A stretch of 64,000 nt of DNA from an uncultured Eubacteriales bacterium. Its GTDB lineage: Bacteria > Bacillota > Clostridia > Oscillospirales > UBA644. The notes beneath the pieces are model-generated. The model worked only from the letters and a program-made list of their open reading frames with translations, made no database searches and was not told the origin of the DNA. Position 1 is the stretch's first letter. Every line of letters begins with the position of its first letter. Below are positions 52,442-61,346 of this stretch, piece after piece. Location: positions 1 through 64,000 of the forward strand of contig CAKSBH010000009.1 in the NCBI GenBank assembly GCA_934438175.1, written 5' to 3'. The position numbers and the translations under genes are program-made.

Positions 52442-52996
52442 TCAATCTTTCAGATACCGGCTTCCCTGCCGGAAATACGGAACGGCGGACACCGCCGCAA
52501 TCACGGTACAGATCCAGATCAGTACAAGTGCCGCAGGATACAGAATCTCACCGGAAGCAAACAGCAGCAACAAAAACACGGCAATCAGACAAACCGTCTG
52601 GCTGACCGTTTTGGCTTTTCCCGCCAGATTGGCGGCGATCACGGCTCCTTTGGGAGCGGCGATTAAGCGAAGTCCCGTTACGGCAAGTTCCCGCGCCAGA
52701 ATCAGCACAACCGGAAGTGCCGGAAAAACACGGATCTGCACAAAGGCAATCATGGTGCCGAGAATCAGCAATTTGTCGGCGATCGGATCCAGGAATTTTC
52801 CCATATCGGAAACAAAACCGTATTTCCGCGCAATTCTTCCGTCCAGCAGATCCGTCAGCATCGCCACGCAGAACAGCACAAGTGCCGCAATCCGAGATCC
52901 CTTTCCATTGCCGATGGTCAGAAATAGTACCACAAACGGTGCCAGTGCAATGCGGATCAGGCACAGAATGTTGGGAACATTTTTATGCATTTTCAT
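52442..52996 (-). CDS. pgsA: CDP-diacylglycerol-glycerol-3-phosphate 3-phosphatidyltransferase
   Basis: PgsA makes phosphatidylglycerol phosphate, the precursor of the main anionic phospholipids. The 184-residue membrane protein has the CDP-alcohol phosphotransferase motif DLLDGRIARKYGFVSDMGKFLDPIADK (D-G-x2-A-R-x8-G-x3-D-x3-D) and about five helices. Its ATG overlaps the rimO stop (ATGA). Confidence 0.95.
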   Translation of the reverse strand: MKMHKNVPNILCLIRIALAPFVVLFLTIGNGKGSRIAALVLFCVAMLTDLLDGRIARKYGFVSDMGKFLDPIADKLLILGTMIAFVQIRVFPALPVVLILARELAVTGLRLIAAPKGAVIAANLAGKAKTVSQTVCLIAVFLLLLFASGEILYPAALVLIWICTVIAAVSAVPYFRQGSRYLKD

Positions 52997-54282
52997 CGGA
53001 CGTCTTCCTTTCCGAACAAATCATAATTATCTGCATGCTCCATGCGAACCGGAACAAATTCGCCCTCGGCAACCGGACGGTCCGACGTGAAATATACACG
53101 TCCGTCCACATCGGGTGCCTGGAAGTACGCCCTGCCGACATAACGCCCGTCTTCCTGTTCCTCGCAAAGAACATCGTACGTTTTGCCGAGATACCGGCGA
53201 TTGATTTCCTCCAGAACCGTCAGTTGTGTTGCCATCAGCAGGTCTGCCCGGCGCTGCTTGACTTCTTCCGGAATCTGTCCGCGCATTCTCGCCGCCGGCG
53301 TTCCCTCTTCGCGGGAATACGTAAACACGCCCATATTTTCAAATCTGACGGCACGAACAAAGGCAGAAAGCGTTGCAAAATCCTCTTCGTCCTCACCCGG
53401 AAAACCGGTGATAAAGGTGGTCCGCAACGAAACGCCGGGAACCCGATCACGGATTTTCTGCATCAACGCCGCAAGGGAACGGTCATCGCCGCTCCGGTTC
53501 ATTTTTTTCAGAATTTTTCCGCTTGCGTGCTGAAGCGGAACATCGATATAACGCACCAGTTTCGGTTCCGTCGCCATAAGATCCAGCAGTTCATCCGTAA
53601 TCTCTTCCGGACGGCAATACAGAATGCGGATCCACGTCACATCGGTTTTTGCCAGCTTGCGGATCATGGAACAAAGCTGCGGGTGTTTGGTCGTATCCTG
53701 GGCAATCAGATTCAGTTCCTTCGCCCCGTTTTTCACCAGAACAGCCGCTTCTTCCAAAACGTTTTGCTCGTCACGGGGCATAAATTCGCCCCGCACCGAC
53801 GGAATCACACAATAGGTACAATGGTTGGAACACCCCTCGGCAACCTTGAGATAGGCACTGTACGGTGCGGCGGTCTCTACCCGCCCGCCAACCGGCATCT
53901 CCCGGGAAAGAGGGTCGTAATGTTCGTATTTTCCGGAGGATTCGATTGCTTCGCAGATACGGTCAAGCGACTTGCTTCCCAAACAGGCATCCACTTCCGG
54001 CAGTTCTTTCAGAATCTCCGCACGATAACGTTCTGCCATGCAGCTGGAAACGATGAGTTTTTTGAGTTTTCCTGTTTTTTTATAGGCAGCCGCCTCCAGA
54101 ATTGCATCAATGGATTCTTTTTTTGCCGCCTCAATAAAGGTGCAGGTATGAACGATGACCACATCGCATTCCGCAATATCCGAACAAATTTCATATCCGT
54201 GATCCCGAAGAACTCCGAGCATGACCTCGGCATCCACCCGGTTCTTCGCACATCCAAGGGCAATCATCCCAACTTTTTTCAT
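52993..54282 (-). CDS. rimO: Ribosomal protein S12 methylthiotransferase RimO
   Basis: RimO adds a methylthio group to Asp88 of ribosomal protein S12. The 429-residue radical-SAM enzyme has the UPF0004 domain cysteines Cys11, Cys47 and Cys81, the radical-SAM triad Cys151, Cys155 and Cys158 (GCSNHCTYC), and a C-terminal TRAM domain. LGCAKNRVD at the N-terminus separates RimO from MiaB. Starts overlap recX by ATGA. Confidence 0.95.
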   Translation of the reverse strand: MKKVGMIALGCAKNRVDAEVMLGVLRDHGYEICSDIAECDVVIVHTCTFIEAAKKESIDAILEAAAYKKTGKLKKLIVSSCMAERYRAEILKELPEVDACLGSKSLDRICEAIESSGKYEHYDPLSREMPVGGRVETAAPYSAYLKVAEGCSNHCTYCVIPSVRGEFMPRDEQNVLEEAAVLVKNGAKELNLIAQDTTKHPQLCSMIRKLAKTDVTWIRILYCRPEEITDELLDLMATEPKLVRYIDVPLQHASGKILKKMNRSGDDRSLAALMQKIRDRVPGVSLRTTFITGFPGEDEEDFATLSAFVRAVRFENMGVFTYSREEGTPAARMRGQIPEEVKQRRADLLMATQLTVLEEINRRYLGKTYDVLCEEQEDGRYVGRAYFQAPDVDGRVYFTSDRPVAEGEFVPVRMEHADNYDLFGKEDVR

Positions 54283-54902
54283 AGATCCGTATCCTCTTTA
54301 TATTCTCCGAATGCCTGCCGGATTTCCTCGGCATCGTAGCCGCGACGGAGAAAATACGCAAACATTTTCTGATATTCTTTTCTGTCCCGGATTTCCTGGC
54401 CGCGCATTCTGCGGCAAAGTTCTTCCCGGATAGTTTCCGGCGCCTCATCCCAGAGATTTTCCAGAAGTTCTTCGTAAACCTCACGGGAAAGGAAACGCTT
54501 TTTCAGTTCGGTCTCCACACGACGTCTTCCGTAGGACGGCGCGTAGCGGGCAATCACTTTTCGGGCATAAGCAACATCGTCGATATAGCCCAGGGACACA
54601 AGCCGCGCCACGGCTTTTTCGCCGTTCTCCCCTTCCGCCGCCAGCTTGCGAAGCAGTTCTTCGGAGCCATAATCCCGGTTACCCAGCAGATAAACGGCAC
54701 GGCGGAAGACCTTCTCCTCCGCCGCATAGCAACGAATTTCCTCAAACGCCTCCGCCCCATAGGTCTTTCCGACCGAGATGCCGGTATCGTAAATTCCCTT
54801 GGCACTGAGCGAAAAAGCATACCCGTCCTCTGTATAAACACCAAACTGGGCTCCGCCCTCCGACTGCCGGATTTCCCGGATCGAAACCGTTCTGTCCGGC
54901 AT
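54279..54902 (-). CDS. recX: Regulatory protein RecX
   Basis: RecX modulates RecA filaments. The 207-residue protein has a Bacillus-type N-terminal beta domain and three helical RecX repeats, including YGSEELLRKL, LVSLGYIDDVAYARK and YGRRRVETELKKRF, with a C-terminal FLRRGYDAEEIRQAF. Its ATG shares a base with the recA stop (TAATG). Confidence 0.92.
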   Translation of the reverse strand: MPDRTVSIREIRQSEGGAQFGVYTEDGYAFSLSAKGIYDTGISVGKTYGAEAFEEIRCYAAEEKVFRRAVYLLGNRDYGSEELLRKLAAEGENGEKAVARLVSLGYIDDVAYARKVIARYAPSYGRRRVETELKKRFLSREVYEELLENLWDEAPETIREELCRRMRGQEIRDRKEYQKMFAYFLRRGYDAEEIRQAFGEYKEDTDL

Positions 54903-56026
54903 TATTCTTCAAAATCGTCTGCCGATGCGGAAAGCGAAACCTTTCGCGCGGCAGGAACCGGACGGGTGGGTGCTGCCGGCTCTTCGGCGGCTTCGCCTTC
55001 ATCGGAAAGCGATTTCAGCATATCCCTTACCTTCCCGCCGATCTCTTCCATCAGTTCGGGGTTATCGGTAAGAAGCGTGCGGACATTGTCCCTGCCCTGG
55101 CCAAGCCGGTTTCCCTCATAATAGAACCAGGCACCGGATTTTTCCACAATGCCCAGTTTTACGGCGGCATCAAGAATCTCACCCTCTTTGGCAATTCCTT
55201 TGCCGTAGATGATGTCAAATTCCGCCTCCTTGAACGGCGGCGCCACTTTGTTTTTAACCACTTTCACACGGGTCCGCGTTCCGATGGCTTCGGAACCGTT
55301 TTTGATCAGTTCGATCTTCCGGATATCCAACCGTACGGAAGCGTAAAACTTCAGCGCCCGTCCGCCGGTCGTCACTTCGGGATTTCCGTACATGACGCCG
55401 ACCTTTTCCCGCAACTGATTGATGAAGATACAGACGCAGTTCGTTTTGGCGACAACGCCCGCCAGTTTGCGCAACGCCTGCGACATCAGCCGGGCGTGCA
55501 GACCCACATGGGAGTCTCCCATTCCGTCCTCAATCTCCTGACGGGGAACCAGGGCGGCAACCGAATCGACAACGATGACATCAATGGCGCCGGAACGAAC
55601 CAGCGTTTCCACAATCTCCAACGCCTGTTCACCGTTATCCGGCTGAGAAACCAGAAGCGAATCCACATCCACGCCGATTCCGCGGGCATATTTGGGATCC
55701 AACGCATGTTCGGCATCTACAAAAGCCGCTGTTCCGCCAAGCTTCTGCGCTTCGGCGATAATATGGAGAGCAACCGTCGTTTTACCGGAGCTTTCGGGTC
55801 CATAAATCTCAACAATTCTTCCACGGGGGACACCGCCGATTCCCAAAGCAAGATCCAGCGAGAACGACCCGGTGGGAATTGCGTCCACTTTCATGGTTGC
55901 ATTCTGCCCGAGCAGCATCACAGATCCTTCGCCGAACTGTTTGGTGATCTGAGACATCGCCACTTCCAATGCCTTTTGTTTTTCCGGAGATTTACCGGGA
56001 ACCGATGAGGTTTTCTTTTCCTGCAT
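54902..56026 (-). CDS. recA: Recombinase RecA
   Basis: RecA forms the strand-exchange filament and triggers SOS induction. The 374-residue protein shows GPESSGKT (Walker A, 76-83), the VIVVDSVAALVPR Walker B, the L1/L2 loop regions, and FINQLREKVGVMYGNPE. The C-terminal tail is acidic (DDFEE). AAGGAG precedes the ATG at 56026. First gene of a train with recX, rimO, pgsA, cysS and probably recG. Confidence 0.97.
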   Translation of the reverse strand: MQEKKTSSVPGKSPEKQKALEVAMSQITKQFGEGSVMLLGQNATMKVDAIPTGSFSLDLALGIGGVPRGRIVEIYGPESSGKTTVALHIIAEAQKLGGTAAFVDAEHALDPKYARGIGVDVDSLLVSQPDNGEQALEIVETLVRSGAIDVIVVDSVAALVPRQEIEDGMGDSHVGLHARLMSQALRKLAGVVAKTNCVCIFINQLREKVGVMYGNPEVTTGGRALKFYASVRLDIRKIELIKNGSEAIGTRTRVKVVKNKVAPPFKEAEFDIIYGKGIAKEGEILDAAVKLGIVEKSGAWFYYEGNRLGQGRDNVRTLLTDNPELMEEIGGKVRDMLKSLSDEGEAAEEPAAPTRPVPAARKVSLSASADDFEE

Positions 56027-56098
56027 TTTTCTTTTTCTCCTTTTTGAATGAAACTGCATTCCTGTTCCCCATGGGAAAACTCTAATTCTATCTTGTAT

Positions 56099-56127
56099 AT
56101 TATACTATATTTTCCTCTGAATTTCAA
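56099..56127 (-). promoter_or_regulatory. Promoter of the recA operon
   Basis: On the minus strand TTGAAA, a 17-base spacer and a perfect TATAAT. Confidence 0.8.
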
Positions 56128-56152
56128 GAGGGATTCCGTAAAAAGTTCATTC

Positions 56153-56181
56153 TTGATTTTTGATTGCACCCGTGCTATAAT
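56153..56181 (+). promoter_or_regulatory. Promoter of the CDF transporter gene
   Basis: TTGATT, a 17-base spacer and a perfect TATAAT, 45 bases upstream of the start; divergent from recA. Confidence 0.78.
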
Positions 56182-56225
56182 AAACAAAAAACCGCACAGG
56201 AGATCCTGAAACGGGAGGATTTTTC

Positions 56226-57395
56226 ATGACCGAATTTCTTTGCCGTCTTTTTATCAAAAACCACAACGACGTCGCCGATCCGCGTGTCCGTCAGCGTTAC
56301 GGAGTACTGAGCGGCATAACGGGTATTGTGCTGAACCTTTGTCTCTTTCTGCTTAAATTTCTGGCAGGCACCCTGACGGGAGCGATCTCCATCACGGCGG
56401 ACGCGTTCAACAACCTGTCCGATGCCGGCACTTCGCTGGTCACCATCATCGGATTCAAACTGTCAGCAAAACCGGCGGATGAAGAGCATCCGTTCGGACA
56501 CGGACGCATTGAATACCTTGCCGGGCTCGGCATTTCCATGGTTATTTTCGTAGTGGGCTTTGAGCTGCTGACCACATCCTTCCGCAAGATTCTGCACCCG
56601 GAGCCGCTTTCCGGAGAAATCCTGCTTCCTCTGCTGCTTCTGATCGGCTCGGTTCTGGTCAAGCTGTGGATGAGTTTTTTCAACCGGAAACTGTCCCAAA
56701 AGATTCATTCCTCTGCGATGGAAGCCGCCGCAACCGATTCGCTGACGGATTCCGTCGCAACCTCCGCCGTTATTCTGGGACTGCTGGTGGGGCACTTTTC
56801 CGGCATTGCCATTGACGGATATCTCGGATGCGCCGTAGCGTTTTTCATCATGTATTCGGGCTTCAAAACGGCAAAGGACAGCATCTCCCCCCTGCTCGGT
56901 CAACCGGCAGATCCGGAATTGGTACAGAAGATCCGTGACCTTGTTTTGCAGCACAAAGAAATCCTCGGTATGCACGATCTGATCATTCACGACTACGGTC
57001 CCGGCAGGCGCATAATCTCCCTGCATGCGGAAGTTCCCTGTGACGGGGACATTCTCAAAATTCACGACACCGTGGACCTGGTGGAAATGGAGCTGCGGCA
57101 GAAACTCAAATGCACGGCAACCATTCACATGGATCCCATTGACACGTCCGATGCCTACACGGCGAAACTGCGAAAAGATGTGGAAGAAATTGTAAAAGAA
57201 ATGGATGCAGGTCTGTCCATTCACGACTTCCGCATTGTACGGGGCGACACTCACACCAACCTGATCTTTGACGTGGTCACGCCCTATCACGCAGCGCTGA
57301 GCGATGCGCAGATCGCCGCTGAACTGCGAAAAAGAATCCGGGAAAAGGACCCCACCTGCTTTGCCGTCATTCAAGTGGAACGATCCTACACCTGA
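56226..57395 (+). CDS. Cation diffusion facilitator family metal transporter
   Basis: The 389-residue protein has six membrane helices with the metal-site motifs ADAFNNLSDAGTS (helix 2) and AATDSLTDSVATS (helix 5), the HPFGHGR loop, and a C-terminal cytoplasmic domain with DLIIHDYGPGRRIISLHAEV. CDF proteins export Zn, Mn, Fe or Co in exchange for protons; specificity cannot be read with certainty. A second C-terminal ferredoxin-like unit (about 300-385) makes it longer than minimal members. It is co-transcribed with the WYL regulator. Confidence 0.95.
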   Translation: MTEFLCRLFIKNHNDVADPRVRQRYGVLSGITGIVLNLCLFLLKFLAGTLTGAISITADAFNNLSDAGTSLVTIIGFKLSAKPADEEHPFGHGRIEYLAGLGISMVIFVVGFELLTTSFRKILHPEPLSGEILLPLLLLIGSVLVKLWMSFFNRKLSQKIHSSAMEAAATDSLTDSVATSAVILGLLVGHFSGIAIDGYLGCAVAFFIMYSGFKTAKDSISPLLGQPADPELVQKIRDLVLQHKEILGMHDLIIHDYGPGRRIISLHAEVPCDGDILKIHDTVDLVEMELRQKLKCTATIHMDPIDTSDAYTAKLRKDVEEIVKEMDAGLSIHDFRIVRGDTHTNLIFDVVTPYHAALSDAQIAAELRKRIREKDPTCFAVIQVERSYT

Positions 57396-57409
57396 AAGGA
57401 GTTTTCCTC

Positions 57410-58435
57410 ATGGCAAAATCTTACGGGCAGTCTCTGAAGCCGCTGATGCTTCTGCGGATTCTCTGGGAGGAATCCGACGAAGAGCACCGGCTTTCCGTCA
57501 GGCAGCTGATCAAAAAACTGGATGCGTACGGTATCCGTGCGGAACGAAAATCGGTCTACACCGACATGGAACTGCTTTCCGATGCCGGATTTGACATTAT
57601 CTGTGAGCGATCCCGTGAAAACCGTTATTACCTCGGAGAACGGATTCTCGGGCTTGCCGAGCTGAAACTGCTCTCCGATGCCGTTGCCGCCTCCAATTTC
57701 GTTACAGAAAAAAAATCCGACGAGATCATCCGGGGGCTTTCCCGGTTGCTGAGCCGATACGAAGGGGCTCAGATCCGACGCAGTGTCTACGTGTGGGGAC
57801 GCGCCAAAAACGAAAACGAAACCATCCTGTATTCCGTCGACACGGTTCAGGAAGCAATCCTCGCAAAAAAGCGCATTTGTTTCCGTTATTTTGATTACGG
57901 CTTTTCCCCGAAAGACCGAACACTGATACGCCGCTATCACGATTACGGCGCCAAACGAGAGGTCAGCCCCCAGTTCCTTGCATGGGACAACGGCAACTAC
58001 TATCTGCTTGCCTACGATCCCAAGCACGACGGTCCCACGGTATTCCGCATGGACCGCATGGAGGATGTCGCCGTAACCAACCGCTCCACGGAACGGGAAG
58101 AAACCAAGCCGGACCCCGCCGAATTTTCCCGCAAGACGTTCGGAATGTATCCGGGCAAGGAAGTGCGGGCAAGATTCCGGATTCCGGAACGGCTTCTCGG
58201 AGTATTTCTGGATCAGTTCGGCTCTGAACTGACCCTGCTTGAATCGGATAAAGAGGGCTATGTTGAAGTATCCGCACTCCTGGAAATCAGTCCTCCCGTC
58301 ATCGGCTTCCTTTTTTCCCTCATCCGGGATATCCGCATCCTCGGTCCCGACGAACTGATACGGGAAGTACAGAACTATGCGCTTGCCGCACTCAAACCGT
58401 CTGAATCGCAACATGCCGACCGTCCGACTTCTTGA
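57410..58435 (+). CDS. WYL-domain transcriptional regulator
   Basis: The 341-residue protein has an N-terminal winged helix-turn-helix (about 1-75; LSVRQLIKKLDAYGIRAERKSVYTDM), a linker, and a WYL domain (about 140-235; FRYFDY, REVSPQFLAWDNGNYYLLAYD) with a C-terminal WCX-like extension. WYL proteins sense ligands, often nucleic acid or small molecules. AAAGGAG precedes the ATG, 14 bases after the CDF stop; it may control that transporter or distant targets. Confidence 0.92.
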   Translation: MAKSYGQSLKPLMLLRILWEESDEEHRLSVRQLIKKLDAYGIRAERKSVYTDMELLSDAGFDIICERSRENRYYLGERILGLAELKLLSDAVAASNFVTEKKSDEIIRGLSRLLSRYEGAQIRRSVYVWGRAKNENETILYSVDTVQEAILAKKRICFRYFDYGFSPKDRTLIRRYHDYGAKREVSPQFLAWDNGNYYLLAYDPKHDGPTVFRMDRMEDVAVTNRSTEREETKPDPAEFSRKTFGMYPGKEVRARFRIPERLLGVFLDQFGSELTLLESDKEGYVEVSALLEISPPVIGFLFSLIRDIRILGPDELIREVQNYALAALKPSESQHADRPTS

Positions 58436-58436
58436 C

Positions 58437-58468
58437 AAATCCCGGCTTTTTCCGCCGGGATTTTTTCT
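58437..58468 (+). terminator. Terminator of the CDF-WYL operon
   Basis: ATCCCGGC/GCCGGGAT stem followed by six T. Confidence 0.85.
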
Positions 58469-58539
58469 TTTTGTGTACGGTTCCGTTTTTCTCGTATTCT
58501 CTTTTGCGGTTTCTGTCTTTGGCTGTCGAACGGTTTTTC

Positions 58540-58567
58540 TTGCAATCTGCGGCAAAATCCGTATAAT
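58540..58567 (+). promoter_or_regulatory. Promoter of the orphan ParB-like gene
   Basis: TTGCAA, a 16-base spacer and a perfect TATAAT. Confidence 0.65.
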
Positions 58568-58605
58568 GCGAAGTAGGCGGACGATTAAAAAGGAGGAACG
58601 GAAAC

Positions 58606-59394
58606 ATGACCGATTACCGATGCCGGATCCGGAATTATCTGATGGATGTGGAAGAAGACCGGATCTGGGAAAACGAAACCACAATCCGGCAGGCCAACGA
58701 CAGGGAGGCGCTGAACGCTCTGTGCGAAAGCATCCGGGAAGTGGGCATTCTTCAGCCGCTGTATGTACGTCGCACCACGGGCAACCGCTTTTTACTGATT
58801 TCCGGACGACGACGGCTGGCGGCGGCACGCATGGCAGGCATCCACTATGTTCCCTGCATCGTATCCGAAGCCGATCGGGAGGATGCGCTGATGATTTCGC
58901 TTTCCGAAAATCTTCAGCGACAGCGGCTGCATTATTTTGAACAGGGCGAGGCGTTTGCGCTTCTGCTCCGTATGACCGGCATGACACCGGGAAGTCTGGC
59001 GCTGAAGCTGGGAGTCAAGCCCTCGGTCATCACCGGCAAAATGCGCCTGCTTGCACTTCCCTCATCCGTAAAGGAAGAACTGATCCGCGGCGGCTTCCGG
59101 GAAAAGTACGCCCGTGCCCTGCTGCGGCTTCCGGATGAAGGATCCATGCGGAAGGCCCTTCAGTATGCGAAAAAAGAAGGCATGAGCACCGAAAAATTCA
59201 CCCGCTACATTCACCGGACTTTACGGGAAAAGAACGAAGGAGCCCGGATCCGCGGGTTCTGCCGGGATCTGCGCATCTATGTCAATTCCCTGCATCACAC
59301 CGTACGGCTGATGAAGGAATCCGGCATTGAAACGGTGCTGGAAAAAGCCGAAAACGATGCGTGCATCGTCTATCGCATTACCATTGCAAAATAG
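58606..59394 (+). CDS. Orphan ParB/Noc-like DNA-binding protein
   Basis: The 262-residue protein has a ParB N-terminal CTPase-like domain: REVGILQPLYVRR, the GRRRLAAARMAG box near residue 66, SLSENLQRQRLHYFEQGEAFALLL. A helix-turn-helix (PGSLALKLGVKPSVITGKMRLLALP) and a short C-terminal domain follow. It is of Spo0J/Noc size, but no ParA/Soj partner is adjacent, which fits Noc (nucleoid occlusion) or a ParB paralogue. It is preceded by GGAGG and followed by its own terminator. Confidence 0.9.
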   Translation: MTDYRCRIRNYLMDVEEDRIWENETTIRQANDREALNALCESIREVGILQPLYVRRTTGNRFLLISGRRRLAAARMAGIHYVPCIVSEADREDALMISLSENLQRQRLHYFEQGEAFALLLRMTGMTPGSLALKLGVKPSVITGKMRLLALPSSVKEELIRGGFREKYARALLRLPDEGSMRKALQYAKKEGMSTEKFTRYIHRTLREKNEGARIRGFCRDLRIYVNSLHHTVRLMKESGIETVLEKAENDACIVYRITIAK

Positions 59395-59416
59395 CCGTCT
59401 TCCGACGGCTATTTCT
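59388..59416 (+). terminator. Terminator of the orphan parB-like gene
   Basis: AATAGCCGTC-TTCC-GACGGCTATT stem with a TTCTTGTT tail; the stop codon lies in the 5' arm. Confidence 0.82.
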
Positions 59417-59418
59417 TG

Positions 59419-59447
59419 TTGACAGAAACCCGGAAGAATGCTATACT
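59419..59447 (+). promoter_or_regulatory. Promoter of the SGNH esterase gene
   Basis: Perfect TTGACA, 17-base spacer, TATACT, directly after the preceding terminator. Confidence 0.8.
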
Positions 59448-59468
59448 GAAAGAAAAAACGGAGGGACT

Positions 59469-61211
59469 ATGAAACGATTCTTCGGCCTTTTTGCGATTCT
59501 GGTTGTTCTGATTCTTTTGCCGGCATCCTGCGCCGAACAGGGAATTCCCGTGCTTTCCTGCGGAAACACTCTGACACTGCAGCGAGGCGAAACGTATTCC
59601 GTTACATTGCGGAACGCGAACGGAACCGTAATGTGGAAAACCGATAACGACGGCGTGGAACTGAGTCCCGACGGAGCGACCTGCCTTCTGCGCGCCGTGC
59701 GCATCGGAACAACGGTTGTATCCGCCGTGTGCGGAGACCGGACCGTTTCCGTCCCGGTAACGGTTGCTCCCCTTTCGTTTTCTTTGTCCCAGACGGAATA
59801 TGAAGTCGTTTCCGGACAGATCGTTCCGATTTCCTGGCAATCCGACGATGAAAGCCGCACGTTTTCTCTGCGGAGCTCCTCCCCCTACGTGGTACAGATT
59901 CGCCGGGACGGCTCTGTTCTTGCCCGTGAGGAAGGGATCGCGACCGTAACCATATCGGACGGCTCCGGAGACCTCGGAACCGTGACCGTCCGCGTCCACG
60001 CCTCTTCTCTCCGGCTTTCGGAGACCCATATCCGCTTGACCGTCGGAGAGAGCCGCACCGTAACCGGAACAGGCATCTGCCGATGGCGAAGCGACAACGA
60101 AGCGGTTGTAAGCGTCGCGGACGGGATTCTGACAGCACATACCGAAGGTACGGCACATCTGACCGCCGAAGGCGAAGACGGAACCACACAGGGCTGCACC
60201 GTTACGGTGTCAGCCGCAACATCGGACACGCTTCCGGCAACCGACCAAAGGATTACATGGCTTGGCAGAGTAAGCACGCAGAACGGCGCCGTTCTGTTTG
60301 CCAATCCGGCATCGGGTTTTTCCGTTTCGTTTTTCGGCACGGAATTGAAGGCAGAACTGCGCACAAAGCATCGCGGCATCGGCAGTGCGGCATTGCAGCC
60401 CACCCGCTTTTCCGTTTCCGTGGACGGAAACGAAGAGCAGGCACAGATTCTCACGCTGAACGGAGCCGGGACTCTGACGCTGGCAACCGGGCTGGCTGAC
60501 GGCTATCATACCGTCACTGTCCGAAAAATCGAAGAAGCATCCGAATCCACGGCGGCTCTGTACACGCTGTACTGCAACGGTGTCTTTGCGGAAAAGGAAA
60601 AAAAGAACCGATTTTTTATCGAAGTGTTCGGAGACAGCATTTCTGCCGGCCTGGAATGCGTCAAAAAAGCCGGAGCGCCGGACAACTCCGCCGGAAGCAA
60701 CGGACTCCTCGCCTACGGTCCCGTCCTGGCACAGATGCTGGGAGCGGATGTTTCCGTGCATGCGTGTTCCGGAATCGGACTGTATCTCACAGCAAACAGC
60801 CGCCTGTTCAGTATCATCTCCTCTTCCCAAGATTTTTCCTGCAGCCGTCAGACAATGTTCGGAGAGCAGAGGAAAGCGGATCCGCAGGAAAAAACACCGG
60901 ACATCGTAATCATCAACGGGGGCACCAACGATCTCAGCTCCCGATACTTCTACAGCGAGGAAGATTTTGCCGAAGCATACCGCGGTTTCCTCTCCGCACT
61001 CCGGGAGCAGTACGGAGAAGACACGGTCTTTCTTCTGTGTGAAGGCGCCATGACCGACGAACTGGCACATGTAACACGTCAGATCGCATCTGCCGAAAAA
61101 AACACCTATGCCGTTCATCTTTTCCATGCCCGGAACGGACATCCTGCGGCATCGGAACAAGAGGAATACGCCGAAGTTCTCGCAAAAATGATTGAAGAAA
61201 TTTCTTCCTGA
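59469..61211 (+). CDS. Lipoprotein with Ig-like (BIG2-type) domains and CE2-like SGNH esterase
   Basis: The 580-residue lipoprotein has a lipobox ending LPASC (Cys about 21). Three Ig-like units of the BIG2 sort follow (about 25-265; each has WKTDN or WRSDN-like and EGTA-type elements), then a beta-sandwich and an SGNH hydrolase domain resembling carbohydrate esterase family 2. The catalytic Ser is in EVFGDSISAG (near 390), the oxyanion Gly/Asn in INGGTNDLSS, and the His in NGHPAASEQEEYAE. CE2 enzymes remove acetyl groups from xylan and other plant glycans. The ATG at 59469 is preceded by GGAGG. Confidence 0.88.
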   Translation: MKRFFGLFAILVVLILLPASCAEQGIPVLSCGNTLTLQRGETYSVTLRNANGTVMWKTDNDGVELSPDGATCLLRAVRIGTTVVSAVCGDRTVSVPVTVAPLSFSLSQTEYEVVSGQIVPISWQSDDESRTFSLRSSSPYVVQIRRDGSVLAREEGIATVTISDGSGDLGTVTVRVHASSLRLSETHIRLTVGESRTVTGTGICRWRSDNEAVVSVADGILTAHTEGTAHLTAEGEDGTTQGCTVTVSAATSDTLPATDQRITWLGRVSTQNGAVLFANPASGFSVSFFGTELKAELRTKHRGIGSAALQPTRFSVSVDGNEEQAQILTLNGAGTLTLATGLADGYHTVTVRKIEEASESTAALYTLYCNGVFAEKEKKNRFFIEVFGDSISAGLECVKKAGAPDNSAGSNGLLAYGPVLAQMLGADVSVHACSGIGLYLTANSRLFSIISSSQDFSCSRQTMFGEQRKADPQEKTPDIVIINGGTNDLSSRYFYSEEDFAEAYRGFLSALREQYGEDTVFLLCEGAMTDELAHVTRQIASAEKNTYAVHLFHARNGHPAASEQEEYAEVLAKMIEEISS

Positions 61212-61346
61212 CAAAAAACAAGCAGAATCTCCGACAGAAAATTCTTCGGAGAGAAAGCAACCTGCATCTTTTAGGATGCACCGCGGAGTATAAGCCCTTA
61301 CGTTCCGCTTGCGGAATGACACGATATCGATACAAGGAGTACGACG
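61212..61346 (+). repeat. Intergenic stretch with three small palindromes
   Basis: Three small inverted repeats (CTCCGA/TCGGAG, TGCATC/GATGCA, CATTCCGC/GCGGAACG-like) and a GATATCGATAC motif lie between the esterase and the AT-rich gene. This looks like a dispersed intergenic repeat, but there is no second copy in the window to prove it. Confidence 0.4.

Noticed and set aside
52717..54339. Long rightward frame antisense to rimO and pgsA
   Set aside because: Both minus-strand genes have complete catalytic motifs; the antisense frame is composition noise.
56063..56080. Imperfect palindrome in the recA leader considered as a LexA box
   Set aside because: The GTTTTCCC...GGGGAAC arms do not match the Firmicutes GAAC-N4-GTTC type and lie downstream of the promoter.
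57386..58987. Long leftward frame across the WYL regulator and the orphan ParB-like gene
   Set aside because: It crosses a terminator and a promoter and opposes two well-supported genes.
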